Source: JAEUSG01 sp964590225
GTDB taxonomy: Bacteria; Fibrobacterota; OXYB2-FULL-49-7; JAEUSG01
Reading direction: 5' to 3'
DNA: 64,000 nucleotides
NCBI GenBank assembly: GCA_964590225.1
Contig: CAZPWS010000005.1
Location: 30,169 to 94,168, forward strand
Below, in pieces: positions 52,542 to 61,087 of the stretch. How positions within the stretch are numbered: position 1 is the first letter of the stretch; every line of letters begins with the position of its first letter. The position numbers were made by a program, and so were the translations under genes. A model generated the notes under the pieces. It worked only from the letters and a program-made list of their open reading frames with translations, was not told the origin of the DNA and did not search any database.

Positions 52542-53936
52542 ATGCTTCGACTATATCTTGACCTAAATGTCATTAGTCAGATGAAGTGTGGGAAACATCT
52601 TGAACTGAGAGACGTTATCGCATCCCATCGCGAAAGTCTATTTATTCCTTACTCAACAATCCACATAAATGATATGATATGCAAAAAGAAAATATCAGAA
52701 CCATTGATTTCTGAAGACTTGGATTATATTTCTAAACTGTCACAGAATCAATGCTTGTATTTCGATCAGGAAAAGACTCTGCACATCGAGAATATTTGTC
52801 CACACAAGGTAAGGGAGGATTGTGAATTAAATAATTTCGACATTTCGGCTTTCTCGTTTGATAAGATGTTGGATACGCTTGGAAGTGTGGATAATCCAAT
52901 TAGAAAACGTGTCGAAAAGTTGAGACAAATTCCTATTGGAGCTACATTGCCAGAAACTCCTTGTCTAAAAGGCCTCCCACAAAACCCATCATTTACCCAA
53001 CTTTTTGATTCGATGATTCAATATTTTGCAAGTTTAGGGAAGACAAAAGAGTATGCCAATCTTAGAGCCTTGTTCCAGTCAAGTATAGGTATCAACAGAG
53101 ATGCGTCTTTTAATTGGAAACATCCCATTGATAAATTGAATATGCATCTAATAAAATCATCTTCTGTAAATATGAATTATGAGACTTTTTGTGAACAGAT
53201 CGGTGTGAATGGGAAAGGCAGTAGCTGGTTTGATGATATTGTTTTCACATATCAACATTTAGATATGGCAGGATATAAAGAAGATCAAATCAAGATCACG
53301 GATAAAAAATCAAATACTTTCACAAATATTATTAATGATGCCTTCCATGCTGCTCTTGCTAGTTCTTGTCATGTCTTCATTTCGAACGATACACGATGTA
53401 GCGAAAAATCTATTGCGGTATATGAGCATCTTGGAATTCCAACTCATGTTTTAAAACCTGCAGAAGCAGCAGAACGAATCAACAAACTTGTGTTTTCTCC
53501 GCCGGATTACAGCGCTTTGTTGAATTGGGTTGTGCAGCAAATTAAGGAATCGCCTTGCACCTGTATGGAACTCGAATCTATTGGTCGAGTAAAAAATTAC
53601 AATTGTACATCATACCTATTAGGTTTCTTTAACCGTATTTATTTACCTCAGCCCTCTGAAAAGCCTGGCTTTACTATTGTTTTATCTTCGGAAAAACCAT
53701 CGAACGGTAGATTTACTCTTTTTATGGAAATTAAGCATGTTCTGACTTGCTTTGATAAATATTTTGGCTCACAGGTTGCGATGTCGTTTGATGAAGAAAG
53801 ATGGTATAAGATAGCTGAGGCCAAAGAACCTTTGCTCATCCAAAGATGGGTAAATAATTGTGACGGACTAACTCACGATTTGGTGAACTCGAATGGTTAC
53901 TTCCAATATTATATATGCAGTGATAAAATTGATTGA
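52542..53936 (+). CDS. PIN-like domain protein of unknown function
   Basis: A 464-residue protein. The N-terminus LYLDLNVISQMKCGK has the acidic start of a PIN-like nuclease (D7). The middle (about 265-305: NTFTNIINDAFHAALASSCH then VFISNDTRCSEKS) matches the later acidic motifs of the fold, spread over an unusually long insert. The C-terminal 150 residues (from SPPDYSALLNW) have no recognised domain. Starts 29 nt after the truncated gene at 52375, which may once have been its partner. Probably an RNase-type effector or toxin of the island. Confidence 0.65.
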   Translation: MLRLYLDLNVISQMKCGKHLELRDVIASHRESLFIPYSTIHINDMICKKKISEPLISEDLDYISKLSQNQCLYFDQEKTLHIENICPHKVREDCELNNFDISAFSFDKMLDTLGSVDNPIRKRVEKLRQIPIGATLPETPCLKGLPQNPSFTQLFDSMIQYFASLGKTKEYANLRALFQSSIGINRDASFNWKHPIDKLNMHLIKSSSVNMNYETFCEQIGVNGKGSSWFDDIVFTYQHLDMAGYKEDQIKITDKKSNTFTNIINDAFHAALASSCHVFISNDTRCSEKSIAVYEHLGIPTHVLKPAEAAERINKLVFSPPDYSALLNWVVQQIKESPCTCMELESIGRVKNYNCTSYLLGFFNRIYLPQPSEKPGFTIVLSSEKPSNGRFTLFMEIKHVLTCFDKYFGSQVAMSFDEERWYKIAEAKEPLLIQRWVNNCDGLTHDLVNSNGYFQYYICSDKID

Positions 53937-54042
53937 ATGCTGTTCTCTTACATCCAAGTTGAGCAGAAAAAAGGTCTGAATTTTAATAATTCATAATTAA
54001 GCCCCTGAAACTGAAACGACTCTGACTTCACATGCACAACCT

Positions 54043-54108
54043 TCATAAGCGCTTGCGCGCATTCATCGCAAGTCCCTTTAAATGCGCAACGCCGCAGGGA
54101 AGTTATGA
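54043..54108. other. Nested inverted repeats in a gene-free 378-bp spacer
   Basis: TCATAA (54043-54048)/TTATGA (54103-54108) enclose GCGCATT (54057-54063)/AATGCGC (54081-54087), giving a long imperfect hairpin. The spacer 53937-54314 holds no credible gene. It could be a terminator, a recombination site or a structured RNA; none is established. Confidence 0.4.
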
Positions 54109-54240
54109 TCTTGTTGTTGTATTACGACGGGATCAAGCCTACTCTTATCGTAGAACTATTTAACGATTGTTAATATCTAAATTCAAGATACATGCCCACT
54201 TCTACTTAAACCCTGCACTTTGATTATCAATTTCCCTAGC

Positions 54241-54258
54241 GTCAATAAATTATCTTTC
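54241..54258 (+). repeat. 18-nt element shared with 61021-61038
   Basis: GTCAATAAATTATCTTTC here and GTCAATAAATTATTTTTC at 61021-61038 match at 17 of 18 positions. They stand 74 and 67 nt before the starts of the Mrr-STAND and PIN-GNAT-EVE genes, so they could be common promoter elements or the borders of a three-gene insertion. AT-richness makes a chance match possible. Confidence 0.3.
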
Positions 54259-54314
54259 TGATGAGGCTCTTACATGCATGGACAACTTGCACTACGGCCT
54301 AGAAAGGTAAGAAT

Positions 54315-57300
54315 ATGCTTGAAATTACGGGAACGGATATACAGAATCTTTCCGATTCTGATCTAAGATCCCTCATCGGATTATTATCGGAGGCAGAAGT
54401 TAGTGCCCATGGTCTGTCAACAGCAAGCATAACATATGGTGGACATCAGAACGCTAAAGATGGTGGCATTGATGTACGGGTAAATCTTGCAAATGCTATT
54501 CATGGTGACAGCTATATTCCAAGACCACAAACAGGTTTTCAGGTAAAAATAACGGACATGTCTCGTAAATTGATATTGGATGAAATGAGGCCGGATAACG
54601 AGATTCGACAATCCATTAAAGAACTAGCTGATGTTCATGGAGCCTATATTATTGCAAGCAGTGGTAGCTCCGTTACGGATTCCAGTCTGAGAGAACGAAA
54701 GCAGGCCATGGATGAAGCCTTGCATGATGTGCTAAATGCATCCAGTTTAGTTACGGATTTTTATGATTGTGGAAGAATCGCAGGTTGGGTACGTAGTCAT
54801 CCCTCGTTAATTCTCTGGATAAGAGACAAAATTGGGCGACCGATTCAGGGTTGGAAACCATTTGGAAATTGGTCTGGCTCTCCGGGCGGAGTTGAAGCGG
54901 AATACTTATTGGACGGGCATGTACGGCTATATAATGATACTAATCCTCTCATAGAAGGCCTACCAGCACTAGATGCAATTAACGAACTTCGAAAAATTAT
55001 CCGAAAACCAGGCTCTTGTCTCCGATTAACAGGACTTTCAGGAGTAGGAAAAACACGATTATTGCAAACATTATTTGATGAACGACTAGGAAAGGAGCCG
55101 CTAAATAAGGCAATGGTATTTTACTCCAATATCAGTGATAATCCTAATCCTGATCCGCGTAGTTTTGCGGAATCTCTCATTGCTCTTAGAAAACCTGCGA
55201 TTTTAGCAGTTGATAATTGTCCTCCAGAATTACATCGAAGTCTAACCTCCCTCTGTTCTTCTTCCGGCAGCTTGGTGAGTCTGGTTACAATTGAATACGA
55301 TGTTCGTGATGATCTGCCAGAGGAAACGGAGGTGTTCCGATTAGAACCTGCATCTCTTGAACTGATCGAGAAAGTCATTATCAACCGCTTTGAGCATGTA
55401 AGCCAAGTTGATGCACATACAATTGCGGAGTTCTCTGGTGGCAACGCCCGTATGGCAATTGCATTGGCACAAACTGTGGAAAAAGGTGAGAACCTCGGTA
55501 ATTTAAGAGACGATCAACTTTTCAGAAGGCTTTTTTATCAACGCAATGAAGAAAATGCTTTGCTGTTAAAAGTGGCTGAAGTTCTTTCCCTTGTTTACTC
55601 ATTTGAAGGTGAGTTAGTCGAAAACGATCAATCGGAACTAACTTTCCTTGGGGGTTTGATCCATGTGAATGCCAACGAGATATTTGAAAATGTAAGTGAG
55701 TTGAAAAGGCGCAACCTTATCCAGTCAAGGGGTAAGTGGAGGGCTGTTCTGCCACATGCCCTTGCCAATCGATTAGCACAAAGAGCACTCCAAAATATAC
55801 CGGCTGAAACTATATCAAAAGCGTTTGAGAAAACTTCTAAACGACTGATTAAATCCTTTTCAAGACGATTAAGCTACTTGCATGAGAATGAAACAGCCAT
55901 AGCAATTTGCAATAAATGGTTATCCAAAGATGGACTGCTGTGTGATGTAAGTAACTTAAACGACCTCGGTATCAACCTGTTTAGAAATATTGTCCCCATT
56001 GATCCTTTGTGTGTACTTGCAACTATTGAAAGAGCATCAGTCGAACACGGAAACAATTTCCTTTCCAGAAAGAATCCTCATTATTATGAATTTACAAGAA
56101 TATTAAGATCCTTAGCGTACGATAAAGATTTATTTGACCGGTCGATTGCTTTACTCTGCAATTTTGCTCTATCTGAAAGCGTTGATGAAAATAACAATTC
56201 AACAAGGTCGCTTTTAAAGTCTTTGTTTTATATTCAACTTTCCGGTACTCACGCTACAGCTGAGCAAAGGTTGAAAGTTATTCAAGGTTTGATAGAGTCT
56301 GGAGTTGACGATAAGGTTGTTCTCGGTTTTTCCTTGATTGAAGCTGCTTTAGAAGCTTGGCATTTTACTTCTCACTATGGATTTGAATTTGGGGCTCGTT
56401 CGAGAGATTACGGGTACTCTCCAAAAAGTCCAGCGGATGTGCAATCTTGGTTTAAGTTATTTATCGATTATACCGTTGTAATATCGATCTCGAATATGAA
56501 ACAAGCTCCCAAAGCGAGAAAAATATTGGCTCAAAAATTTAGAGGTATGTGGTCGCATGCTGACATGGGCGATGAACTTGTGATAGCAGCCAGTAAAATA
56601 TCTGAAAAGGTTCATTGGAATGAAGGATGGGTAGCTGTTAAAGAAACAAAACTTTTTGATGGTGCAAATATGTCGACAGATAATCTACATCAACTAGATT
56701 TAATTGATGTTATGCTGCGACCAGCAGATCTCAAAGAAAAAATAAGGTTGTATGCTTTTTCCGATTCCAGTTATTCTTTAGATTTTATCTATGAAGATGA
56801 AAATAAAACAGATGGATCAATTTCAGGTTATGATAAAGTTCAAAAGTTAACTCGCTTACTTGGGCACGAAGTTGCAGTGCAAGAAGAAATCATAAATGAA
56901 TTGTTACCAGAGGCACTTGTTTCCAATGGAGGACGACTTTATGTGTTCGGGCAAGGACTGGCGGAAGGCTGTGGACGTCCAAAAAAGTTTTGGCAGAATA
57001 TTTGTGAAGAATTAAACAGGATTGATGTCTCAGAAAGAAATCATACAATTTTATGCGGATTTTTAAATGGCCTCTCACAAAAAGATCAGTCGCTCGCAGA
57101 TGAACTGTTGGATGATGCGGTTTCGAGTAAGGTTTTAGCACATGTATATCCAATACTTCAAACCAGTGTTAGAATTACTTCCAACGACGTTGTACGACTT
57201 AAATACTCCTTAAAAAATGAAACTGCGCCTATAAGGTATTATATAGGGATGGCGAACGGTAGATCACATGAGGCAATCCACGACGAGGATTTTTGTGAAT

Positions 57301-58112
57301 TATTAAGAATGATTTTATCAAAGGAAGGAGGTCTCTTAATAGCAACAGAAATACTCTATATGCGACTTAATATTGACAATAAGGATAGGTCGTTGTCAGG
57401 AGCTATCGTTTCGTTCGGTCGCGAATTGCTTACCGAATGTGATTTCTCGCAAATGAACGATGGGCTTATTCAAAATAAACTCGGATCAATAATTGAGAAT
57501 TGTCTAGTTGGAAAGGACTCAGAACTATTTGCTGTTACTATATGTGAAGCGCTCAACAAGACTTTTGAAAGCACTTACTTTGGTTCAAAATACAAACGTG
57601 TTTTTGAGGCACTTGCAAAAGTGCAACCAGAAGTTTTTCTTGATAGCTTTTTAGGTGAAAACACCAGAACATCGAGACGATTATTTTCTAGAGACTTTGG
57701 TGTAGAGTCTAATCCTATCTCTTTAATCAAGGAGGAAATAGTTATCAGTTGGTGTGAAAACAATCCTAAAGAAAGATACTTATCATTGGCGTCTTCCATT
57801 ATTCCCTTTCGAGTGTTGAAAGATAAGACCGTTGAATGGACATCACTTGCTTGCAAAATTGTTGTTAACACTAAAGAACCAATTGCAGTTTTGAATGAAT
57901 TTCTAGCTGCTTTTATGCCTATGGTTTGGTCGGGATCAAGAGCAGTAATCATGCAGAGCCGTTTATGTCTTTTTTCAGAGTTGAAAAAGCATACAAATTC
58001 TCAAGTGGTTGATTGGGCAAACAGAGAAGAAAAGATTTATGAAGATGAAATACGCAATGTGCAAAACTTGGAAGCAATAACGGACATTAATCGAAATGCT
58101 ACATTTGAATAA
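54315..58112 (+). CDS. Mrr-like nuclease fused to a STAND NTPase and large helical sensor (Avs-like)
   Basis: A 1,265-residue protein with AAAGG before the ATG. Residues about 40-130 form a Mrr/PD-(D/E)xK nuclease: KDGGIDVRV (D49, D52) and GFQVKIT (Q76, K78). A P-loop NTPase of the STAND type follows, with Walker A TGLSGVGKTRL (about 239-249), Walker B AILAVDN (about 295-301) and an ARM-like FSGGNARMAIALA segment. From about 450 to the end it is helical repeats expected to bind a ligand. This is the architecture of Avs/AVAST antiphage sensors, where binding of a phage protein drives oligomerisation and nuclease activity. A CHAT-like protease gene follows 121 nt downstream. Confidence 0.85.
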   Translation: MLEITGTDIQNLSDSDLRSLIGLLSEAEVSAHGLSTASITYGGHQNAKDGGIDVRVNLANAIHGDSYIPRPQTGFQVKITDMSRKLILDEMRPDNEIRQSIKELADVHGAYIIASSGSSVTDSSLRERKQAMDEALHDVLNASSLVTDFYDCGRIAGWVRSHPSLILWIRDKIGRPIQGWKPFGNWSGSPGGVEAEYLLDGHVRLYNDTNPLIEGLPALDAINELRKIIRKPGSCLRLTGLSGVGKTRLLQTLFDERLGKEPLNKAMVFYSNISDNPNPDPRSFAESLIALRKPAILAVDNCPPELHRSLTSLCSSSGSLVSLVTIEYDVRDDLPEETEVFRLEPASLELIEKVIINRFEHVSQVDAHTIAEFSGGNARMAIALAQTVEKGENLGNLRDDQLFRRLFYQRNEENALLLKVAEVLSLVYSFEGELVENDQSELTFLGGLIHVNANEIFENVSELKRRNLIQSRGKWRAVLPHALANRLAQRALQNIPAETISKAFEKTSKRLIKSFSRRLSYLHENETAIAICNKWLSKDGLLCDVSNLNDLGINLFRNIVPIDPLCVLATIERASVEHGNNFLSRKNPHYYEFTRILRSLAYDKDLFDRSIALLCNFALSESVDENNNSTRSLLKSLFYIQLSGTHATAEQRLKVIQGLIESGVDDKVVLGFSLIEAALEAWHFTSHYGFEFGARSRDYGYSPKSPADVQSWFKLFIDYTVVISISNMKQAPKARKILAQKFRGMWSHADMGDELVIAASKISEKVHWNEGWVAVKETKLFDGANMSTDNLHQLDLIDVMLRPADLKEKIRLYAFSDSSYSLDFIYEDENKTDGSISGYDKVQKLTRLLGHEVAVQEEIINELLPEALVSNGGRLYVFGQGLAEGCGRPKKFWQNICEELNRIDVSERNHTILCGFLNGLSQKDQSLADELLDDAVSSKVLAHVYPILQTSVRITSNDVVRLKYSLKNETAPIRYYIGMANGRSHEAIHDEDFCELLRMILSKEGGLLIATEILYMRLNIDNKDRSLSGAIVSFGRELLTECDFSQMNDGLIQNKLGSIIENCLVGKDSELFAVTICEALNKTFESTYFGSKYKRVFEALAKVQPEVFLDSFLGENTRTSRRLFSRDFGVESNPISLIKEEIVISWCENNPKERYLSLASSIIPFRVLKDKTVEWTSLACKIVVNTKEPIAVLNEFLAAFMPMVWSGSRAVIMQSRLCLFSELKKHTNSQVVDWANREEKIYEDEIRNVQNLEAITDINRNATFE

Positions 58113-58233
58113 AATTATTGAGAAGCATATAGTTCTCTTTGAAACACTCATGTGTATAGATATATCTAAAGATGCATCCATCGTTTTATAGAGATATCCG
58201 GTAGCTTTACAATTTTACACAAGACGGTAACAG

Positions 58234-60093
58234 ATGAAACGAAAGAAAACAAAACTTGTCCCTCCAAACATCTGCCAAAAAGCTATCTGCATTTCTTCAG
58301 ACAAGATACTTTCCGCAGAAATATCCTCACGGTTTAATAAGAGTGGAGAATATTTTTGTGTTATTGAAAGCCCTCGAATGCTTAGAGACGATGCAATAAA
58401 TGAAATCATACGCCGTAACAATATTATTGCAACATTCAAATATGATAAAATAATTCTTGCAGGTTTATGTGCCAAGTCAGAGGCGGCATTGCAGGACTAT
58501 TTTCCTAGCGACACCTTGGTTTTTATAAGGAACAGTCAAGAAATTGAAATAGCTCTGCATGGTATTATTAATGCAGAAGGCTTTAAAGGCAATATTGTTT
58601 GCAATGATAAAGAGATTCCTTACGGATTACTGCTAGCAAAAAGATTAAAGTGTATCCTTACTGTTTCTCAAAATGTGCCTTCAATTATTACTCGCTATAA
58701 TACAGAATATCCCATCGCAAAACATCTGGTGATTATTGATGATGACAACGAAGTTGCACCTGTAGTTTCGGCAAACTACGCATTCGCTATCGGTGCCGGG
58801 ATAAAAATGGTAGCACCCGTATCAAATGAGTGTAGGAATGTTTTCTATAATGATTTAATAGAAAGGGCCATTTCACGTAACTCGCAAAGGGCTCAAATTG
58901 CTGATCAACGCTCTTTAAATCAGATTTCTGAAATTAAGAATACCATAGGTATTCCAAGAGTTGACATGGTCACTTTTATAACGAAGGGATTTCCTTATGG
59001 CTATATTTTTCCCGATACGCCCAGCACTCATTTATTCTCTTATCCTGATCTTGGATTGTGCATATTTTGGAATATTATTCATTCAGCACAAATAAAAGCT
59101 ACTCGCTCTGCACTAGTTATTGACCCTGGTTTTTTTGAAGATTCAGAAGTGAGAACAGTTGTCTCTTCACTAAAGAAAAGAAACATTCCTGGAAAGACTT
59201 TAGCTGGAGATGACGCTACTATTTATTTAGTTCATCATAATATCGAATATTTTCCTTACGATTTATTATACATTTGTTCTCATGCCGGTCGCTTATCAGG
59301 TCAAAGGTACAAAATCCGTTGTTACGATACGGATGGAAACTCTCACCTATTTGTATTTAATAATATTGTTGGGATAGCACCTCCGCCTGGACCAATAAAG
59401 ATGGATACAAAAATTCAATTTACAGAATTTAGGGAACCTGTGGAATTTGATGGAAAAGCATGGAAGGTTTCAGATGTTGATGCTTACAGCTGGGCATTTA
59501 AAAGTAGTGTGGGTGGTGGATTTCTACGTCAATTTATGGCAACGGCGCCGTCTGATTGGGAAATAGTTGAGGCTGAGGATGGAGTTCAAGCCAATCATTG
59601 CTATGGCATACAGGTTAAAGATGGAAATTATGGTTTTCATTTGCATTTAATCGCTGACCATAATCATCCTATCGTAATCAATAATGGTTGTGAATCCTTT
59701 TATCAAGTTTGTTTGACCTGCATATTTGCCGGTGCACGGTCGTATATTGGAAGTCTGTTTCCTGTTGATAATGATCCTGCTAAAAGAATTGGCGAGTTGC
59801 TTTTTTCTCCAGAGTATTTTGGCAAAAGCCTCCCACTGTCTTTGTGGAAAATCCAGAAAGAAGTTTTCAAAAAAGAAGATGATCGTTGTTATGTGCATTT
59901 CGGATGTCATTTTACTTCGATTAAATCATCGGATACTGAAATGGGGCAGTATATACCTTACAGACTATTACAAGCACTAAAAAACTGGAAACACACATTT
60001 GATTCATCGGATGTTTCTCTAGAAAAAAAAGAAAATATCAGAGCAATAATTGACTTTCTAGAAAAAGAACTCAGGATGATTTGTGTTCGCTAG
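58234..60093 (+). CDS. CHAT-like caspase-family protease
   Basis: A 619-residue protein. The first 250 residues are alpha/beta with no recognised family. The C-terminal half has CHAT/caspase-like features: a hydrophobic strand and His in YICSH350AGRLSGQ, the Cys strand VINNGC486ESFYQ, and the hallmark tail CIFAGARSYIGSLFPVDNDP then LLFSPEYFGKSL, equivalent to AGAxxVIGSLWPVDD in CHAT proteases. CHAT proteases act as effectors in several antiphage systems (gasdermin, Craspase). Adjacency to a Mrr-STAND gene suggests that it is a second effector or the protease arm of the same system. Ribosome-binding site is weak. Confidence 0.75.
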   Translation: MKRKKTKLVPPNICQKAICISSDKILSAEISSRFNKSGEYFCVIESPRMLRDDAINEIIRRNNIIATFKYDKIILAGLCAKSEAALQDYFPSDTLVFIRNSQEIEIALHGIINAEGFKGNIVCNDKEIPYGLLLAKRLKCILTVSQNVPSIITRYNTEYPIAKHLVIIDDDNEVAPVVSANYAFAIGAGIKMVAPVSNECRNVFYNDLIERAISRNSQRAQIADQRSLNQISEIKNTIGIPRVDMVTFITKGFPYGYIFPDTPSTHLFSYPDLGLCIFWNIIHSAQIKATRSALVIDPGFFEDSEVRTVVSSLKKRNIPGKTLAGDDATIYLVHHNIEYFPYDLLYICSHAGRLSGQRYKIRCYDTDGNSHLFVFNNIVGIAPPPGPIKMDTKIQFTEFREPVEFDGKAWKVSDVDAYSWAFKSSVGGGFLRQFMATAPSDWEIVEAEDGVQANHCYGIQVKDGNYGFHLHLIADHNHPIVINNGCESFYQVCLTCIFAGARSYIGSLFPVDNDPAKRIGELLFSPEYFGKSLPLSLWKIQKEVFKKEDDRCYVHFGCHFTSIKSSDTEMGQYIPYRLLQALKNWKHTFDSSDVSLEKKENIRAIIDFLEKELRMICVR

Positions 60094-60203
60094 TATGCAA
60101 TTTGATAACGCAAACTGTTATGTGTTTTGTTAGCATGTTTACAAGGAAATAATTAACGCTTGAGAATGAACAAAACCAAGCTTAGTGCTTAATATAGGAG
60201 CCT

Positions 60204-60953
60204 ATGGTGAAAGTATTAGATATTGATCTCGATGTTTTTCTCAATCGTGTTGCGTATAATGCTGACCCAAACTCACGGCTAGACGATTCTGAATATCATC
60301 CATGGTCGATTGACAGGGTTGTTAAGTTTCTGGAAGAAAATTGTGGCTTGTCAAAGAATAATAAAATTCCTGGTAAATTTGGGACAGAACATTATGAAGC
60401 TTTCTTCGCATGGAAAGATCAAATAAACAGTAATAACTTGGTTCCTCCTTTTGATGTTATCCATGTTGATGCCCATGCCGATTTGGGATTAGGAGATGCT
60501 GGTTGGGTATACCTGATGGGTAATATTTTACACAGGCCAGTTAATAAACGCAATGATCCGGAGCTAGGTTTTAGTAGGATGAATAGTGGTAATTTTTTGT
60601 CGTATGCAATTGGATGTCGCTGGCTTTCTTCATTAAAATACGTACACCATCAAGATGGAGCTAATGACTTGATTGCTTTTCATTTTAAAGATTGGGATGT
60701 AGATGCAAATAAAATTCAACTAAAAATGTGCAACCCCAGTTCATTGCGGAATGCAGTATTTGGAGTATTGTCAGATGAAACATATGGTGTTGTTGCTAAA
60801 GAACCTGAAATAGAATTTGAGAAAATACTTATTGATAGTTTTAAAGGAAATGGGGACTATAGCTACATTACAGTTAGTCATTCGCTAGCGTTTACTCCTC
60901 CTAAATCTGATGCATTAATACCGGTTATTATGGATTATATCTTATCAATTTAG
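60204..60953 (+). CDS. UPF0489-family arginase-like protein
   Basis: A 249-residue protein with AGGAG before the ATG. The opening VLDIDLDVFL and the motif VIHVDAHADLGLG (H87, D89, H91, D93) are typical of UPF0489, a family with an arginase/deacetylase-like metal-binding fold of unknown reaction. It lies 110 nt after the CHAT-like gene on the same strand and is the last of the apparent three-gene group. UPF0489 proteins are not established defence components; the association is a lead rather than a known function. Confidence 0.8.
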   Translation: MVKVLDIDLDVFLNRVAYNADPNSRLDDSEYHPWSIDRVVKFLEENCGLSKNNKIPGKFGTEHYEAFFAWKDQINSNNLVPPFDVIHVDAHADLGLGDAGWVYLMGNILHRPVNKRNDPELGFSRMNSGNFLSYAIGCRWLSSLKYVHHQDGANDLIAFHFKDWDVDANKIQLKMCNPSSLRNAVFGVLSDETYGVVAKEPEIEFEKILIDSFKGNGDYSYITVSHSLAFTPPKSDALIPVIMDYILSI

Positions 60954-61020
60954 CGGATTTTATATCATAATTTCTTGCTTAATTTCTGCAATATCGCATA
61001 TTTCAAAGGCCTTCAGCGCA

Positions 61021-61038
61021 GTCAATAAATTATTTTTC
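61021..61038 (+). repeat. Second copy of the 18-nt shared element
   Basis: GTCAATAAATTATTTTTC, 17/18 identical to 54241-54258. It ends 49 nt before the PIN-GNAT-EVE start codon. Confidence 0.3.
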
Positions 61039-61087
61039 ATCAATTGCGGACATCATAAATGGTCGTTGAAGATCGATTGAAGCTTGC

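Noticed and set aside
60094..60203. Integron-type recombination sites in the island spacers
   Set aside because: ATAAC/GTTAT inverted pairs occur (around 60106-60121), but the paired core sites and regular cassette ends of an integron are absent, and no integron integrase is in the window.
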